Source: Mangifera indica
Lineage: Eukaryota > Streptophyta > Magnoliopsida > Sapindales > Anacardiaceae
DNA length: 64,000 nt
Assembly (NCBI RefSeq): GCF_011075055.1
Contig: NC_058147.1
Location: forward strand, 14,322,001-14,386,000
Direction: 5' to 3'
This document shows positions 1 to 13,083 of the stretch, one piece after another. Below the pieces are notes generated by a model, which made no database searches, was not told the DNA's origin, and saw only the letters and a program-made list of their open reading frames with translations. Each line of letters begins with the position of its first letter. Within the stretch, counting starts at the first letter, position 1. A program made the position numbers and the translations under genes.

Positions 1-381
1 TTGACCTTTTTTTACAAACGTATTTTTCACCATTTGTCATATTATACGCATATGTTTTCCATATCTTTTTTTTTCATTCCCGTATTTACTAATTAGATTT
101 ATGGAGTCTTCTTTTTTGTTATTCAAATTATCCCTTCGGGATAATATTTTATATTTTTGCTAAAAGGTAAACTAGTAATTTGTAAGGAAACCAAACAGTT
201 TATACCAACATAATTGACAAACTAGAGAAAAAATGGACTTTCAAACATAAACGGTGAAAAATTGTTTTTACATCAAAATTTGGCTGAAAAATAGTTATTT
301 CATCAATTTAAAATTATTTAATTATATAATGAGACATAATCATTAGTACATAACTTAGTTATCATTATTAATTAGCTGAAA
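1..381. other. AT-rich intergenic DNA
   Basis: No coding region or clear repeat boundary is visible here. The sequence is AT-rich with homopolymer runs and ends at the left terminus of a DNA element. Confidence 0.5.
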
Positions 382-1018
382 GACTTGTTCCCATGCAAGG
401 TTTGATGTAATTCCAAAGTGTCCTTGTCATCGACTATACTCATTTTCCCTCCCAACTTATTTCTCTCTGCCGATCAAACCCTTCATCTTCATTTGAGATG
501 AAGATGAATGATTTTCATCTTAGACGAAGACTATTTGTTTTTGTCTTACACGAAGACATTTTATCTCTGTTTGAGACGAAGACTCTTAGTCTTTGTCTTA
601 GATGAAGACATTTTGTCTTTGTCTAAAATGAAGATATCCTACCTCCATTTTAAACGAAGATGAGGCTCTTCATCGACAAAAGGGGTGGGATGGAATGATT
701 GCCGATTAAGGGAGAAGAAGAAGGGAAGGCTGGTCGATGGCTGGGAAGGATAAGTCGCCAAAGAGAAGGAGAAAAAACCTTACAGGAGAAATTGTTACTT
801 TTCAAACTTTGGGTGGGGGGTAAATTGTTAGATTTTATAATTAAAAGGGAAAAAATGATAAAACTTTAGTTTTTTAAAATTTTTTATTAAATAATGATTT
901 TGTCCTTAACTTTAATTAAAAATTTTAATAGAATTTGACTTATATATGAAATTTTAGATTTTTGAAAATTAATAGGTGTGAGTTTGGAATTACATCTAAC
1001 TTTAGTTGCAAACAAGTC
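382..1018. mobile_element. nonautonomous TIR DNA element, Mutator-like (probable)
   Basis: The ends are inverted repeats. The left end reads GACTTGTTCCCATG and the reverse complement of the right end reads GACTTGTTTGCAAC, and both continue into GATGTAATTCCAAA. The interior has a run of alternating GAAGAC and GTCTT words (about 484-680). The right half resembles the element at 6,012-6,613 (for example a shared GGGAAATTGTTAC-like segment). No transposase is visible. The nine-base flanks do not match, so the class is inferred from the related copy. Confidence 0.5.
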
Positions 1019-1990
1019 TTTTGGCCTTATTAATTCATATAGGTTTATCAAAGTAATGATAACAATAACATTAAGGTTCCTCACACTTAAGCTAAAGAAA
1101 CCACTACAGTATAACATTTTTTTATTTATAAATTATTTCTTAAGTTAAATTATTAAACATATTTCTAATTTTATTTTTCATGCACACTTTTGATTCTTCA
1201 ATTTTATGTAAACATACACTTAATAAAACTAAAATATTTTTTAGAAATGAAACAATTTTTTAATAAAGAACAAAGTTTTGCATGGGGTATTAATATTTTT
1301 GCTTTAATTTAATTTAAGATGTATTTTTTTTATTTTCCACGTCAATAAAAATAACAAAAAATTGAGAATTAATTATAAAGTGTAATGAAATTAATAATGA
1401 TGACCTGAGTTCACCCATTAGGGCAAATGTAGAAGTAAAATGTCTAGTTAGTATATGTGAGAACAGAAACAAAACAATATAAAAATTATATGAGTATAAT
1501 ATAATAAATGATGAAAAATATGTTTGTAAGAAAATAGTTATAAAATCCAAGTACAGAACGTATATATATGAATTTAATATGACATATTATCAATAATGCA
1601 TTTCTAAAAATACGGTAATATCAATAATAATTTTAGTATTTTTTATATATCTTCTGGTTAACAATTCAAATATAAAGAATCTAATTGACTATCAAACCTA
1701 ATATAATATAATATATAATATAGATTTAATCATCATAAAAAATTATTAGAAGAAATTAAGAATTTGGATGGCAAAAAATTAGGGTTTTGTTTATGATATT
1801 ATGATAATTAATTAAAAATATAAGAAATATTTTCATACTTTAAAAATTCTTAACAAACGGAAAATGTGAAAAAGGGTAAAATTACGTATTTAATATGAAA
1901 AATAGATAAAATAAGCTTTTAATTGTTTTGAATTTAAAAATTCGAAATGATATATTTAAAACACAAATTAAACGTAAATAATTTATCTTT
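1019..1990. other. AT-rich upstream DNA, no gene seen
   Basis: This stretch has long A/T runs and scattered stop codons in all frames. The short open frames here are low-complexity and match no family I recognise. Confidence 0.4.
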
Positions 1991-2115
1991 TTACTAGGTA
2001 GGGTAAAATGTTTGGTATTCTTATGTAATGATACACAAACTTCCTATACACGGAAAAAGCCAGCTGTATTCTAATGCGAATATTTGGTGAGGGCGCCGTT
2101 TTGGTGATGTCAGAA

Positions 2116-2121
2116 CACGTG
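2116..2121 (+). promoter_or_regulatory. G-box CACGTG upstream of the permease
   Basis: A perfect CACGTG lies in the context GAACACGTGCATTGC, about 150 bp upstream of the permease start codon. G-boxes bind bHLH and bZIP factors in plants. Its position in the proximal promoter is suggestive, but function is inferred only. No convincing TATA box was identified between it and the ATG. Confidence 0.35.
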
Positions 2122-2266
2122 CATTGCATAGCCTTTCCCTTATTTTCTCCAGTTGTTTCAACTTTTTCATTAAAATCAAATTAAAACGTCCCTTCTTCAT
2201 CACAACGCTAACAATTTTTGCTTCTGAATCTCTCTCCTTCTCTCTTTCTTCAAGATAGGAAGTGAA

Positions 2267-2499
2267 ATGGAGGCAGCAGAGGATGGACGCATTAGAACTG
2301 GTAAGCTTCAAATATTCATCTTTTTAATCGATAGTTTTAATAGTTCTCACATGCATAGATGCATGCAAAAAATGGTGATGATCTTGATAGTCTTTTTTTG
2401 TTATGCTGTTCGTTGATATACTGTTTGTTTTTACTCTACCCCTTAAGAGCCCAGCAAGGAAAAAGGAAAACTAAATGTGCTTGCTTCTGCGTTTTAATG

Positions 2500-2538
<39 letters not shown>

Positions 2539-5500
2539 GTTTAAAGTATTTTAAGTTCAGAACCATAGATTTTTATATGTTTGAGCCTCATTAATTAATG
2601 CAATAATTTTTCAGAGTAAAGTCACTGATCAAATTAGCAGAAAAAGATACAAGAATTAGTGTTAAAGGAGCTAATTTAAATTAAATTTTATAAATTTTTA
2701 TATTAGTGTTAAAGGAGTAATGTGACTCCTCAATTGATTCAAAATGTTAAAGCCAATATAAAAAAAATTCAATCAACAAAATACCTGTCTTCTTAAACAA
2801 ACAAAATTTTATTTGTTTAATAAAAATAAAAATTGGTTTATTTTTACAATAAAACTATGTATACCCACTTTGGGTACACAAATGTATACAAATTTATATG
2901 TGTCATCATATGATTGGATGATTTTGAATTAAGAATAAAACAATAACCAATCATATGAGTGTGTATATATTTGTGTATCCAAAGTGGGTACACATAATAT
3001 TGCTCTTATTTTTATATTTTCAATCATTATTTGTACGGTAAACGCATAAGGATCTATGCGGATACGGGTGAACCCACGGGCACTTGTTTAATTTAACTTC
3101 TTTTTTAATTTTTTTGATTGCCTTATTTTTCTTATAGTTAAAAATGTAAAGGGCGAATGAACCCATCTTTGGTTCTTATGGGCAAGCATTCATTCTTGAG
3201 AAACGAGAGCGACACATTTGGTGACCACCAAAAATCTTGAAAATGACCTTTGTTTCTTGGTTTGCACTCTCACGTGACTGATACAGGCGACTCTTGGAAA
3301 AGAAAGTTTGTGGTTCTCAAAAGGGAAATTATATTAAATATCTTTTTTACCCCTCCATTAAGTAAAAATATCTAATTTTTCTATTCTTAAGCAAAAATAT
3401 CTAATTTTTCTATTCTTAAGTAAAAATACCCTAAGCTTTTTTTAAAATACCAAAATTACCCTTCACCACATCTATATAAACTCTTTCACTTACTCTTATT
3501 ACACACACATTTTATATCACTCAAACACTCATTCTCACTCTCATTTTTACTCAATATCAATTAGTACGGGTTCGTTCGAATAGAAGAAGTTTGTATTTTT
3601 CCCCCAACCCACGGTTTTCACGGTATTAGCCCACTGTCTCATGGTAAATTTCAGAAACACTCCCCGTGGACTAACCGTTCTCCCCCAACTCCCTAATGTT
3701 TTGAAAATGTAACTTCACCCCCTAACTCACGGTCAATCTCTCCTGACCGTGGGATCCATTGTTCCTACGGTCCGAGCGCCGATCTGTTCGAACCCATTTT
3801 TAGGATAAAAATTCATCATTTCGGCCTTCAATTTCAACACAAATTAAATCTACATAGGTTATAACATAAAACCTCTCAAGAAATTCAACGAAAACAACCA
3901 AAAATCAAAACATTTTAAGCATTGTTCAAAATCGAAATCCTAAAGTTTCAAACCACAAAATCTCACTTAAATCTCAATAATATTAACAATAACTTGATTT
4001 AAACAAAAATAGAGAAGATGCATTAATTTTCTTTGCTATTTTTGGTCGTCGAAAAATACAAAAATCAAAGAAAATCTCTTCACCTGTGGAACGACCATGG
4101 GATGACCGTGGGAACGGAGGATTTCTTTGAATTTGTACAGTGGAATTGTGGAAAACTAATATGGAAAATAAGAAAATTTTGTTGTTTATATATATGGGCA
4201 GTTTGGTCATTTCACAAAAAATGGCATTTTTGCTTAAACCTTATTGTTTTGGGCAATTTTTTAGACCCCTTTAATTTTGGCCACTTAATATAATTTCCCT
4301 TCTCAAAAGAACAACCACGTTATAGGCACAAAAGCGGTCGCTTGGATCACAGCATAAGGGTCACTGCAAAACATCAGAGCAAACAAAGACATACTTCTTT
4401 TCAAACGAAATTCAACGTGTTATGTGATTGATAGGGAGAAAGTGAAGAGAGATTAGCACCCATGAGTTTACTCGTTCTACCCACAAAATATTAATGTTTT
4501 AGGCGTATAGGTTCAAACGGGTATGAGTCTAGAAACTTGAAACTTATACTTGTTTTTTGGATGGTTGCCCACGGTACACACAGCCAACTCGATTGTTTTG
4601 CCAAGTTTTATATATATGGAATTAATTAAATTTAATAAGGGAAACTATTGTTTGGACCCCTTTTTTTTTTTCCTCTAGTGACACTTTCTCACAAGCTTTA
4701 AAAATGACAGTTTTCTACTTTCCCTTAGGTTTTGTTAGTAGAATTAGTTAATTTTTAGGATAGACACACTTAGTAGACAAAAACACCCTTTATTATTTTC
4801 AATATTTACTTTAGTCAATTAACACTTTATTCTCAAAACTTTATTAAATGTATTTGTCATAGCTAGTTTATATTTATTTTAAAATTAATAATTATAACAA
4901 AAATTAAATAATAATTAGTTTTTTATCTACTATGGTTAAATTTGCACTAGATCTATGTAATTTAGTTAAAATCACATCCGGATGATATGATTCTAGTTGT
5001 ATATCATAATCTCAGTGAGATTCCATCTAGTGCAATTCTTGTTGAATTTCATTGAGATGGTGCATTTATAGTTAAAATTGCATGAAATGATATGATTCTA
5101 ATTGACATTGAAAGGTGTGATTATAACAATAATTTCATTTGTAATCGATGTGACTACAAGTTTGGGAATAGTTGAAGTTAGGTTTTAAGGTGAGTTTATA
5201 AGTAAAAGAAAAATTGTATTTCTTAGTATTTTAGAGATGTAAATGATATTAATCATATAATATTTATATATTTTACAAAATGATGAAAATACTCTTTGAT
5301 CATTGAAACTAACATTTGAAATTTGATAGAAAGTGAGAAAGTGTTATTTTTAAAATTAAAGGGTGGAAAATGTCATTTGGGCTAAAAAAGGGTGGGACAT
5401 GAGAGTCTCATTTAATCAAGTGTAATTAAGTAAATTAACCATTTTAGGGAGATTTATACGATTTTAGTTGACACTTTAGGAATTATTCCAATATGGTTAT

Positions 5501-8500
5501 TAGAATATATATAAAAGATATTTACTAAATTGACCCACATTCAAACTAAAAACTCCATGAAAGCATATAAATTTTAGCCAAAATCACACCTTATCAAGGA
5601 TATTTATTTTTTAAAATAAAAGGGATATAAAAGTTAGTATAAAGTATTTATTACTTTTATTATAGATATTTTTGGTGTTTGCTTTAATATTAATAATTTT
5701 TTTTTCAATTATTACTATTGTGTTTTTAAAGTGAAAATTGATAAATTTTTTATTAGAAAAGTGATTTGGGAAGGTATAGATGTGTTTTGTTGGGTAAAAA
5801 AGATATATTTGAGATGAAAAATAGACTAATCACATCAATAGACATGATTTATCTAGCAAATATCAACTATAGACATGATTTTTATAAAAAAGTGATAAAA
5901 TATATCTTTTTCGATGTAAACAAATTTTGGATGTAAAATATAATTTTTCTAAACAAAATCATGCCTAAGAGTAAATAATATTTTTCAGGTTAGTGAAATG
6001 AGATGATTAAAGACCATATGACTAATTCCCACCCAAAGTTTGCTGATCTCCCAAGTTCTCATCATTTATCTATAAAAGTTTCATTTACCTATTCATGAAC
6101 AATTAAAGTTAACGAAACTTCAACCCTTTAAAATTTATCTTTTTCCCCTTTAAACCCTAAAAATTAACAATTTATCTTCTTTTAGGAAGATGATCGTCTT
6201 CCCAAACAAAGACGAGATAGATGATGATCTCATCTTTGTCTAAATTTGTCTTTTAGATGAGCGATACATGGTCACTAGAGGGAGAAATGACATTGAGGCA
6301 AACTACTGGAGGAAGAGGAACCGTCGAGAGGGAGAAATCGTTGGAGGAAGTAGTTGGATGTTGAAGTTAAACCCTAGGAGGAAAAAAAGATTTTTTAAAA
6401 CTTGACTTAGAAGGGAAATTGTTACATTTTAGAGTCTAAATGGGGAGAAAGAAATAAAATTTTAGTTTATTTTTAATATTATAGATAAAATGACAATTTT
6501 ACCTTTAAAACTACAAACTTAATAGTCTATGGGTAGGTAAATGGGATTTTCAAAGTTAAAGAGTAAGATTTTGGGAAAACAACATTCTTTGGGTTGGAAT
6601 TAGTTCTTTGGTCATGATTAAATGTATTTCACTAGGTGCCTAATGGGGTTAATTAATATATCACAAGGGCTGATGGAGGTACAAATTGAGAAATCATTTT
6701 AGAAAATAATTTAATTAAATCAGTTTGGAAATTCAATTATTTGCTTAGGTAATAATATCTTGAACATTAAAATTATATGTACCTATTTTGAGTGTATAAA
6801 TAATTATACACTCAATTTATATCATTATATAATTGGATGATTTCAAATTAAAAATAAAGTAATACATAATCGTATCATAACACATATGAGTATATATTTA
6901 TTGTGTATTTAAAGTGGATATGTATAATATTACTTATATTTTAAAATCAATTTTAAAAATTTAATTAATTACATCTCGGTCTAGTAGGTGTGAATACTAG
7001 CTAAAACACAACTATCTCACGATTATTGCTTATTTTCCCGATTTCAACCATTTTTACGCTTAAAATCCTCAAAATCATTAATATCAACAGTAAAATAACC
7101 AAGCATACATCTTTATACTTAGATATATTCAAGTTTCTTGTTTAATTTCATGATTTTTTTTAAGTGAGAAATAAATTAAAAAAGTTTGAATTGAAATGAT
7201 TAGGAGCTAGGGTTTTCAATGTGTTCAAAGATTAGAAAATAGGACGGTCATGACATTATTTGAAACGTGTGACTATATTTGTATAACTGATTACTATTAA
7301 CTCGGTATATTCAAAACTAATAAAAATGTTTGTATTGAGTATTTATCAAGTGCTGTTGTCTGTCAAGAAGGGTAGTGAACAAACTAGTTAACTTTATAAT
7401 ATCACATCAAAATTTTGTTTGGCAAACTTTAGGCAGTCGATTGATTGTGGTCACGTACTTACAAGATTAAAAGTAGAATTAGATAAAGACAGCAAATCAT
7501 AAAATGTTTCTTACTCAATGTGTACTCCCTACATCTATTTTCTAGCAATCCCATCATTATAATTAAGTTCTATTTTTTCAATATTCACCTATTTCAATTC
7601 AATGTATATACAATTAAAAATAAAAATAATCCTTTAAAATCACTTAACAAAAAATTCGTAAGAATAATTTTTGTCTCCATTACTTAAAATTGTGCTATAT
7701 GTTGTGAATACAGTAAGAGAAATTGAAAGAGGACTGACATGTAAAGGAAAAATATACTAAGGTTTCTTTTTAACTTCCAAGGCTCTCAACCAAAACTTGC
7801 AATTTAAAACTGTGGTGTTTGCAAAATGCAAGGTGGGGATCTGTTTATAGAGTTTTCCCCACCGCCTCCCCTTTCTTTAAGAGAGGGAAATTTAATATAG
7901 TATAATACTCTATCTTAGATTTTTTATCACTATTATATTAACTTTGTTAAGAAAAAACAAAACAGAAAAACATAATTATTTAATAACTTATAAAATGGAG
8001 TCAAATATGCATAAATTTTCTGATTCAAAACTTTACTAAATTACCTACAATTATTTAATAATTTGTAAAATGGGTTTGTAAACTAACCATAATTTTGTAT
8101 GTAATAATGCTACACATGATTTTGTATGCAATAACATTGTAAAAGCTCAAGAGCCAACAGAAGGAGAGGATTTCTTCTAAATTTGTTTCGTTTTGATTAA
8201 TGTAGGAACTTTGTCGACGGGTACAGCCCATGCATTTACTGCGATAGTTGGCTCAGGTATTTTGTCATTGCCATGGAGCGTGGCTCAACTTGGTTGGATT
8301 ATGGGACCCTTCGTTCTTGTTACATTTGCAGCTATTACTTGTTACGCTGCTGTTATGTTCTCTGATTGCTATCGAAGTCCTGATCCTATCACCGGAAGAA
8401 GAAACCGCACTTACATTGATGCCGTGAGAGCTATCTTAGGTATAATTCATCTTCATTTACATGAAAATTTACACAAAACATGTCATGAATAATTGTTATA

Positions 8501-10412
8501 TCTAACATTAATTTGTTTATGTTAAATCATAGACTACTAAACAGTTGTCAATGGTCAACTTATACTATTAAGAGATATTGAATATTTATCAATTTATCTT
8601 CTTATCGTTTATTTTGACAGTAGAGGAATTTGAGTGTTTTAGAAATACCCATGACTGGTTTTTTGTTATTTAATCAATCTTTTGAAAGGGGAAATCTTAC
8701 CAACTCAGATTATACGACAGAAAAATGAAAAATTTCTCAAACCTTGCTGCAGGTCCAACCGATTTACTGGTTTGTAGTATACTGCAATATATAATGTTAT
8801 GGGGAACAATGATTGGCTACACAATTACAGCCACCATTAGTGCAGCGTAAGTACATTCAACTAATAAATTTGTTTATTTTTTTTCCTGTTATATCATATT
8901 GTCATTCTACAATGTCACAGGAGTTTGAAGAAATCAACTTGTTTCCATGAGAAGGGACAGAACGCATCATGTGAAGTATCAGGAAATCTATACATGCTAA
9001 CATTTGGAGCAATTGAAATTATTCTGTCTCAATTTCCTAACTTAGAGAAAATAACATTCCTATCCATCATTGCAGCTGTTACATCTTTTCTATATTCTGC
9101 TATCGCACTTTGTTTATCGATTGTGAAATTTTCCTCTCATCTTGAGTTCAAAGGAACTTTCAAGGTTGCTAATGGTGGTACAGGGTTACCTACATCGACA
9201 AAGATCTGGCAAGCCTTTCAAGGCCTCGGAAACATTGCTTTTGCCTACAGCTACTCCGATATACTACTTGAAATCCAGGTTTTTAAATATGAACCCCAAA
9301 TTATTTTCTTTTAAACATTTCAACAATAATTATTACTTACATTTTAATTTCTTAAACTTGATTAAGGATACACTGAAGTCTCCCCCACCTGAAAATACAG
9401 TAATGAAGAAAGTGTCATTGAATGCAATTTGTGCAACGACACTGTTTTACGTTTCTCTTGGATGCATGGGTTATGCTGCCTTTGGAAATGATGCTCCTGG
9501 AAATATTCTCGCTGGATCTTATAGTCTAATCTGGCTTGTTGACATTGCCAACATTGCTGTGGTTATACATTTGATTGGAGCTTATCAGGTATCCCTCTTA
9601 TACATAAAAAAACTTAATTAGAAAGAGAAAAAGTCTACCATACATGACCATATATAAACTGTCATCTTTTTCCTCAATTCAAACAATAATTAACATGATT
9701 GGTCGATTTTAAAGGATTCTCCTCCGGGTTAAAAAAAAAAGAAAAAGCTTGTTGTCGTATGTCTGATGTATGATAGACTTTTCTTTTCCATCAAAACAAT
9801 TAGCTATTACCCTTTTTTTCATGAAACAAGCCGAAAATTTAATTTATACAGTATGAAACCTACTACAGTAGCAGGTGGCGTTGGTATAGCGGTTTCTTGT
9901 TTTCACATATTCCTTCTGTCTAAAAACAAGGCGTTGTGTTTTCACATGCCTAAAAAGTGATTTTCTGTTTGTGAATTTTTCAGGTATTTTCTCAACCACT
10001 TTTTGCCAAGCATGAGACGTGGCTTGGAACAAGATGGCCTACTTCATTTTTCAATACTGTTCACACAGCTAAACTCCCATTCATAAAGAAGTACACAATC
10101 CGCTTAACCTTGAGCAAGCTACTGCTGCGAACAGTATTCGTTATTTTCACGACCGCCATAGCGATGATGTTCCCATTCTTCAATGCGATTCTTGGCCTTC
10201 TAGGAGCGGTTTCATTCTGGCCACTGACCGTGTATTTGCCGATGAGCATGTACATTGTGCAAGCAAAGATCAAAAGAGGAAGCTCTAAATGGATATTGTT
10301 CCAAATTCTGGGGTCGTTATGCTTGATTGTAACGCTCCTTTCTGCAATTGGTTCATTTGCAGATATTTTAGAGCAAATGAAGCATGCAAAGCTGTTTCAT
10401 CTTCAAATCTAG
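2267..10412 (+). CDS. AAP: amino acid permease, AAP family (six exons)
   Basis: This gene encodes a proton-coupled amino acid transporter of the plant AAP (AAAP/ATF) family, expected in the plasma membrane. Exons are 2267-2300, 8206-8439, 8753-8846, 8921-9278, 9367-9588 and 9984-10412. All junctions are GT/AG, and the total is 1,371 nt, or 456 residues, slightly short of the usual 460-490. The short first exon ends mid-codon (ACT G) and joins GA ACT TTG to give the family-typical RTGTLSTGTAH start. Diagnostic blocks follow: IVGSGILSLPWSVAQLGW (first membrane segment), SDCYRSPDP, RNRTYIDAVRAILG, NIAFAYSYSDILLEIQDTLK (exon 4/5 junction), GCMGYAAFG, and a final MFPFFNAILGLLGAVSFWPL block. About ten membrane segments are expected. 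The hydrophilic loop after the AAVMFSD block is short. Intron 1 is 5,905 bp and TE-rich. A possible poly(A) signal AATAAA lies near 10,466. The exact AAP member is not assigned. Confidence 0.9.
2502..2533. repeat. (AT)n microsatellite
   Basis: This is a run of about 16 AT dinucleotides inside permease intron 1. Confidence 0.9.
2847..3005. mobile_element. MITE, hairpin family M1, 159 bp
   Basis: This short palindromic element has ends CAATAAAACTATGTATACCC and (reverse complement) GAGCAATATTATGTGTACCC. Its core contains TCATATGATTGG and its complement. It is flanked by a perfect 9-bp repeat TTATTTTTA (2838-2846 and 3006-3014), which points to a Mutator-type MITE. Relatives with the same ends and core occur at 6.8, 32.1, 32.8, 34.2, 34.4, 57.9, 58.4 and 58.6 kb. 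Confidence 0.75.
3323..4299. mobile_element. nonautonomous Mutator-like element, 977 bp
   Basis: Perfect 15-bp terminal inverted repeats GGGAAATTATATTAA/TTAATATAATTTCCC are flanked by a perfect 9-bp target duplication TTCTCAAAA (3314-3322 and 4300-4308). Nine-bp duplications are typical of the Mutator superfamily. The interior has several short inverted segments around CCCACGGT/ACCGTGGG. A small open frame at 4,033-4,293 (+) has no recognisable domain, and no transposase is present. Confidence 0.85.
4639..5409. mobile_element. nonautonomous Mutator-like element, 771 bp
   Basis: The ends are loosely inverted: GGGAAACTATTGTTTGGACCC on the left, and GAGACTCTCATGTCCCACCC as the reverse complement of the right end. 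Both ends continue with TGACA(C/T)TTT segments. The nine-base flanks match at 8 of 9 positions (ATTTAATAA at 4630-4638, ATTTAATCA at 5410-5418), which fits an older Mutator-type insertion. Confidence 0.6.
6012..6613. mobile_element. nonautonomous Mutator-like element, 602 bp
   Basis: The ends GACCATATGACTAATTCCCA and (reverse complement) GACCAAAGAACTAATTCCAA are flanked by a perfect 9-bp duplication ATGATTAAA (6003-6011 and 6614-6622). It is related to the element at 382-1018. No transposase is present. Confidence 0.8.
6765..6934. mobile_element. MITE, family M1 (diverged)
   Basis: It shares the M1 core (ATCATTATATAATTGGATGA) and ends (ATTATATGTACC and GGATATGTATAATATTAC). The flanking nine bases are only partly alike, so it is an old copy. 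Confidence 0.6.
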
Positions 10413-10983
10413 ATGTTTGGTTATCGAATTCATAAATTAACTTTGTTCCACCTCATATTATTAGTAAATAAAACTATGTTTAATTGGGTATCTAAACCTA
10501 GGAGCACATTGAATTGATCATTATTTGATAGTTTGGAATTGAAGAATGCATTTCTATGATACAGTAGATATTTATGGCAATGAATCAAGTTGATCCTAAA
10601 ATTAGTAATGACAAAATTTGAAATGACTCATTAATTTGATACGATATGATACAAAAAAATTATATTAGTGTTATAATTTTTTATATGAAAAATACTTTAA
10701 CTCGGGTTTAGATTGACCCCAACAAAATTGGATAATGTTTGAGTTAACACGAAACCAATTCAAATTGATCCAAACTAATCTAGAAATTTGTAACACTACT
10801 ACTCATATATGACAATTTTGGCCCAAATTTAGGGTCTCTAACCTTAACTTGGGGGCAAGGGTGGGAGGGGAGGGGTGTTGTGGGGGACTTTCGAATAGAA
10901 ATGGGAAAGAGGATAAGGACGGAGACATAAAATATCCCCGCAATCAAGGATGAGGATACATGTTTCCCCTCCTCGTTCTGCCC
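10413..10983. other. 3' flank of the permease, no gene seen
   Basis: This holds the likely permease 3' UTR (possible AATAAA near 10,466), then AT-rich DNA with a G-rich patch around 10,850-10,890. Nothing coding is recognised. Confidence 0.5.
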
Positions 10984-12077
10984 TGTGACATCTTAGGTAT
11001 GCTTGAGAGACATTTTAAGTATTTATAAAATTTATTTTATTAATTAATTGATAGATTTTATTGTTTAAAAAATTAGATAAATATTAACAATAGTTATAAA
11101 TCACGTTTTGTGTAAACAGAGGAATGTTAGCAGTTTTCTTTATTTAAGCCTAAAGAAAATATACAAAGGAGGAGGTAATTTGGGGATTTCTAATTTGTCA
11201 GTTTAGAGAGGGAAAAGATACCAAAGAGCAAAGAGCAAATTTTGAAGAATTCTTAGGGAACTAAGTCTGCACCAAATCGTTTTACTGGAAAAAAGGTAAG
11301 TAGAATCTATTTTTCCTGTGATAATTATTGTAACATTATTTTGAGAACTGATTGTATATTAATAAGAATTAATTATTTGGTTGATACTGAATAAACACAA
11401 TTGCCCGAGAGATGAATATTCAATAGAGAAATGTTTTGCTTTATGTTGGAATTATAGTAAATGTCTTATAAAAGATGGAGGCTTCTGTTGGATCATGTTG
11501 TGATTTGGTTACACAATATAAATATTTTATAGTGATGGTTTGTAAGATATTATGATAAGAGTTTTGCATTGTTACTATGTTTGAAGTTGAAGCATCATTT
11601 TGGAAATTTCTTATATTAATGTTTCTGGCGAAATGTGTGTGAGGAGTGGTGTTTCATGAGAATTAATGCTTGGTTTGGGAATTAAGGCTTGTTGGAAGAG
11701 TTGTTGGGATGTCAAAGTGAGAAAAAAAAAAAAAGAATTAAATGTTGTGATGTGGTGGAAGAAAATAGCGGTTGCAGAAGGAATTTTTCTATAGAAATAC
11801 GTATTTGTTTTTTACTGCCAAGCCACACAATGAGCTAAGTTTGTGACAGACGAGTCGTGTGTATGTTTTTGAAGAAAAACCTTGGTTCTGTTATATTTTG
11901 GCTACTGATGTTGATTAATTGAATTCCGACAATAATGAATTAATAGTTTGGAAGGTTACTTAATTGTCTAAGGACTTTATATAATCGTTCATTCGAATGA
12001 AATGATTTATACATCTTATGTTAGAGTACGCTTTTAGTAGCTAAAAATGAAATTTAAAAAAGTATTATGAGTGCTTG

Positions 12078-12792
12078 TAGAGATGTCGATGGGCCGGGTC
12101 GGGCCGGGCCGGGCTGGCTCCGGCTTGGCCCATCGGGCTAATGGGCCGTGCCGGGCCTAAGGCCCAAACAGTAACGGGCCTTCGGGCCGGGCGGGCCCAT
12201 TAAAATATAAAGGCCCAAGGCTCGGCCTTAATCGGGCCGGGTTGGGCTTTAATCGGGCCGGCCCGGCCCATTTAATCAATTTTTAAAAAAAAAAAATTTA
12301 ATTAACATTTTTTAACATAAATTTTTTTTAATTATTAAAACCAATAACAGTATCCCGAATATTTTATTTATAACCCCTCACTTGTGACGGAGGAATACCG
12401 TAGTTATATAATGAAAAATATTATAAATTGATAACATAGTACAAATAAATTAATTTATATACAGTATAAATTACAAAACATAAATAAAATATATCTACTA
12501 TATCATATTTATCTATTCATCTTTTATACTTAAATCTCTGAATTCTTCAAAAATAAATAATTATTATTTACGAATTTAGATATTTTTTGAAAGAGAGTTA
12601 ATGAAATTGAAAATATAATGAAATAATTGAAATTGAGTGATTAAAAGATTTATAAAAAAAAGTGAAAATAAAAGGAAATAAAATAAATTTATTTAAATTT
12701 TTTTTTTTTAAAAATTATGTAGAGGCTTCTACCTGGCAGAAGCATGGCAGCCGCAAGGCAGCTTCTGCTGCCAGCAGAAGCTGCTGCCCAGG

Positions 12793-12865
<73 letters not shown>

Positions 12866-13083
12866 GAAATATATATAGCAGAAGCTGCTGCCCAGGAAAA
12901 AAAAAATATATATATATAAATATAAATAGTATCGGGCCGGGCCGGGCCAGCCCATGGGCCTAATATTAAAGCCTTAGGCCCGGCCCGACACTCTACAGTG
13001 CCGGGCCGGGCTTTATCGTGCCCGGGCCTTTATTCGTGCTTCGGGCCGGGCCTCCATTTGGCCCGGCCCAATTGACATGTCTA
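12078..13083. mobile_element. nonautonomous hAT element, 1,006 bp
   Basis: A perfect 8-bp target duplication AGTGCTTG flanks it (12070-12077 and 13084-13091), the hallmark of hAT transposition. The terminal inverted repeats are TAGAGATGTCGATGGGCCGG on the left and TAGACATGTCAATTGGGCCGG as the reverse complement of the right. Both ends are packed with GGGCCGGGCC subterminal motifs, as expected for transposase-binding arrays. The interior is AT-rich with an (AT)n run and a duplicated GCAGAAGCTGCTGCCCAGG segment (about 12,775 and 12,879). There is no transposase ORF. Confidence 0.9.
12794..12863. repeat. (AT)n microsatellite inside the hAT element
   Basis: About 34 AT units sit between two copies of a GCTGCTGCCCAGGAAA segment, so the run may have expanded within a duplicated stretch. 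Confidence 0.9.

Larger units (their letters stand above)
2301..8205 (+). other. AAP: intron 1 of the permease, 5.9 kb, TE-filled
   Basis: The intron starts GTAAGC and ends TGTAG. It contains an (AT)n run and five Mutator-type insertions (listed separately) totalling about 2.7 kb. The remainder (for example 6,935-8,205) is AT-rich and shows no coding potential that I can recognise. Confidence 0.8.

Noticed and set aside
4033..4293. 86-codon frame inside the 977-bp Mutator-like element, considered as a captured gene fragment
   Set aside because: No recognisable domain or exon structure is present. Without a parental gene match there is no support for a Pack-MULE.
12662..12955. Open frames rich in YIYIYI on both strands
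   Set aside because: They are translations of the (AT)n tract inside the hAT element, not genes.
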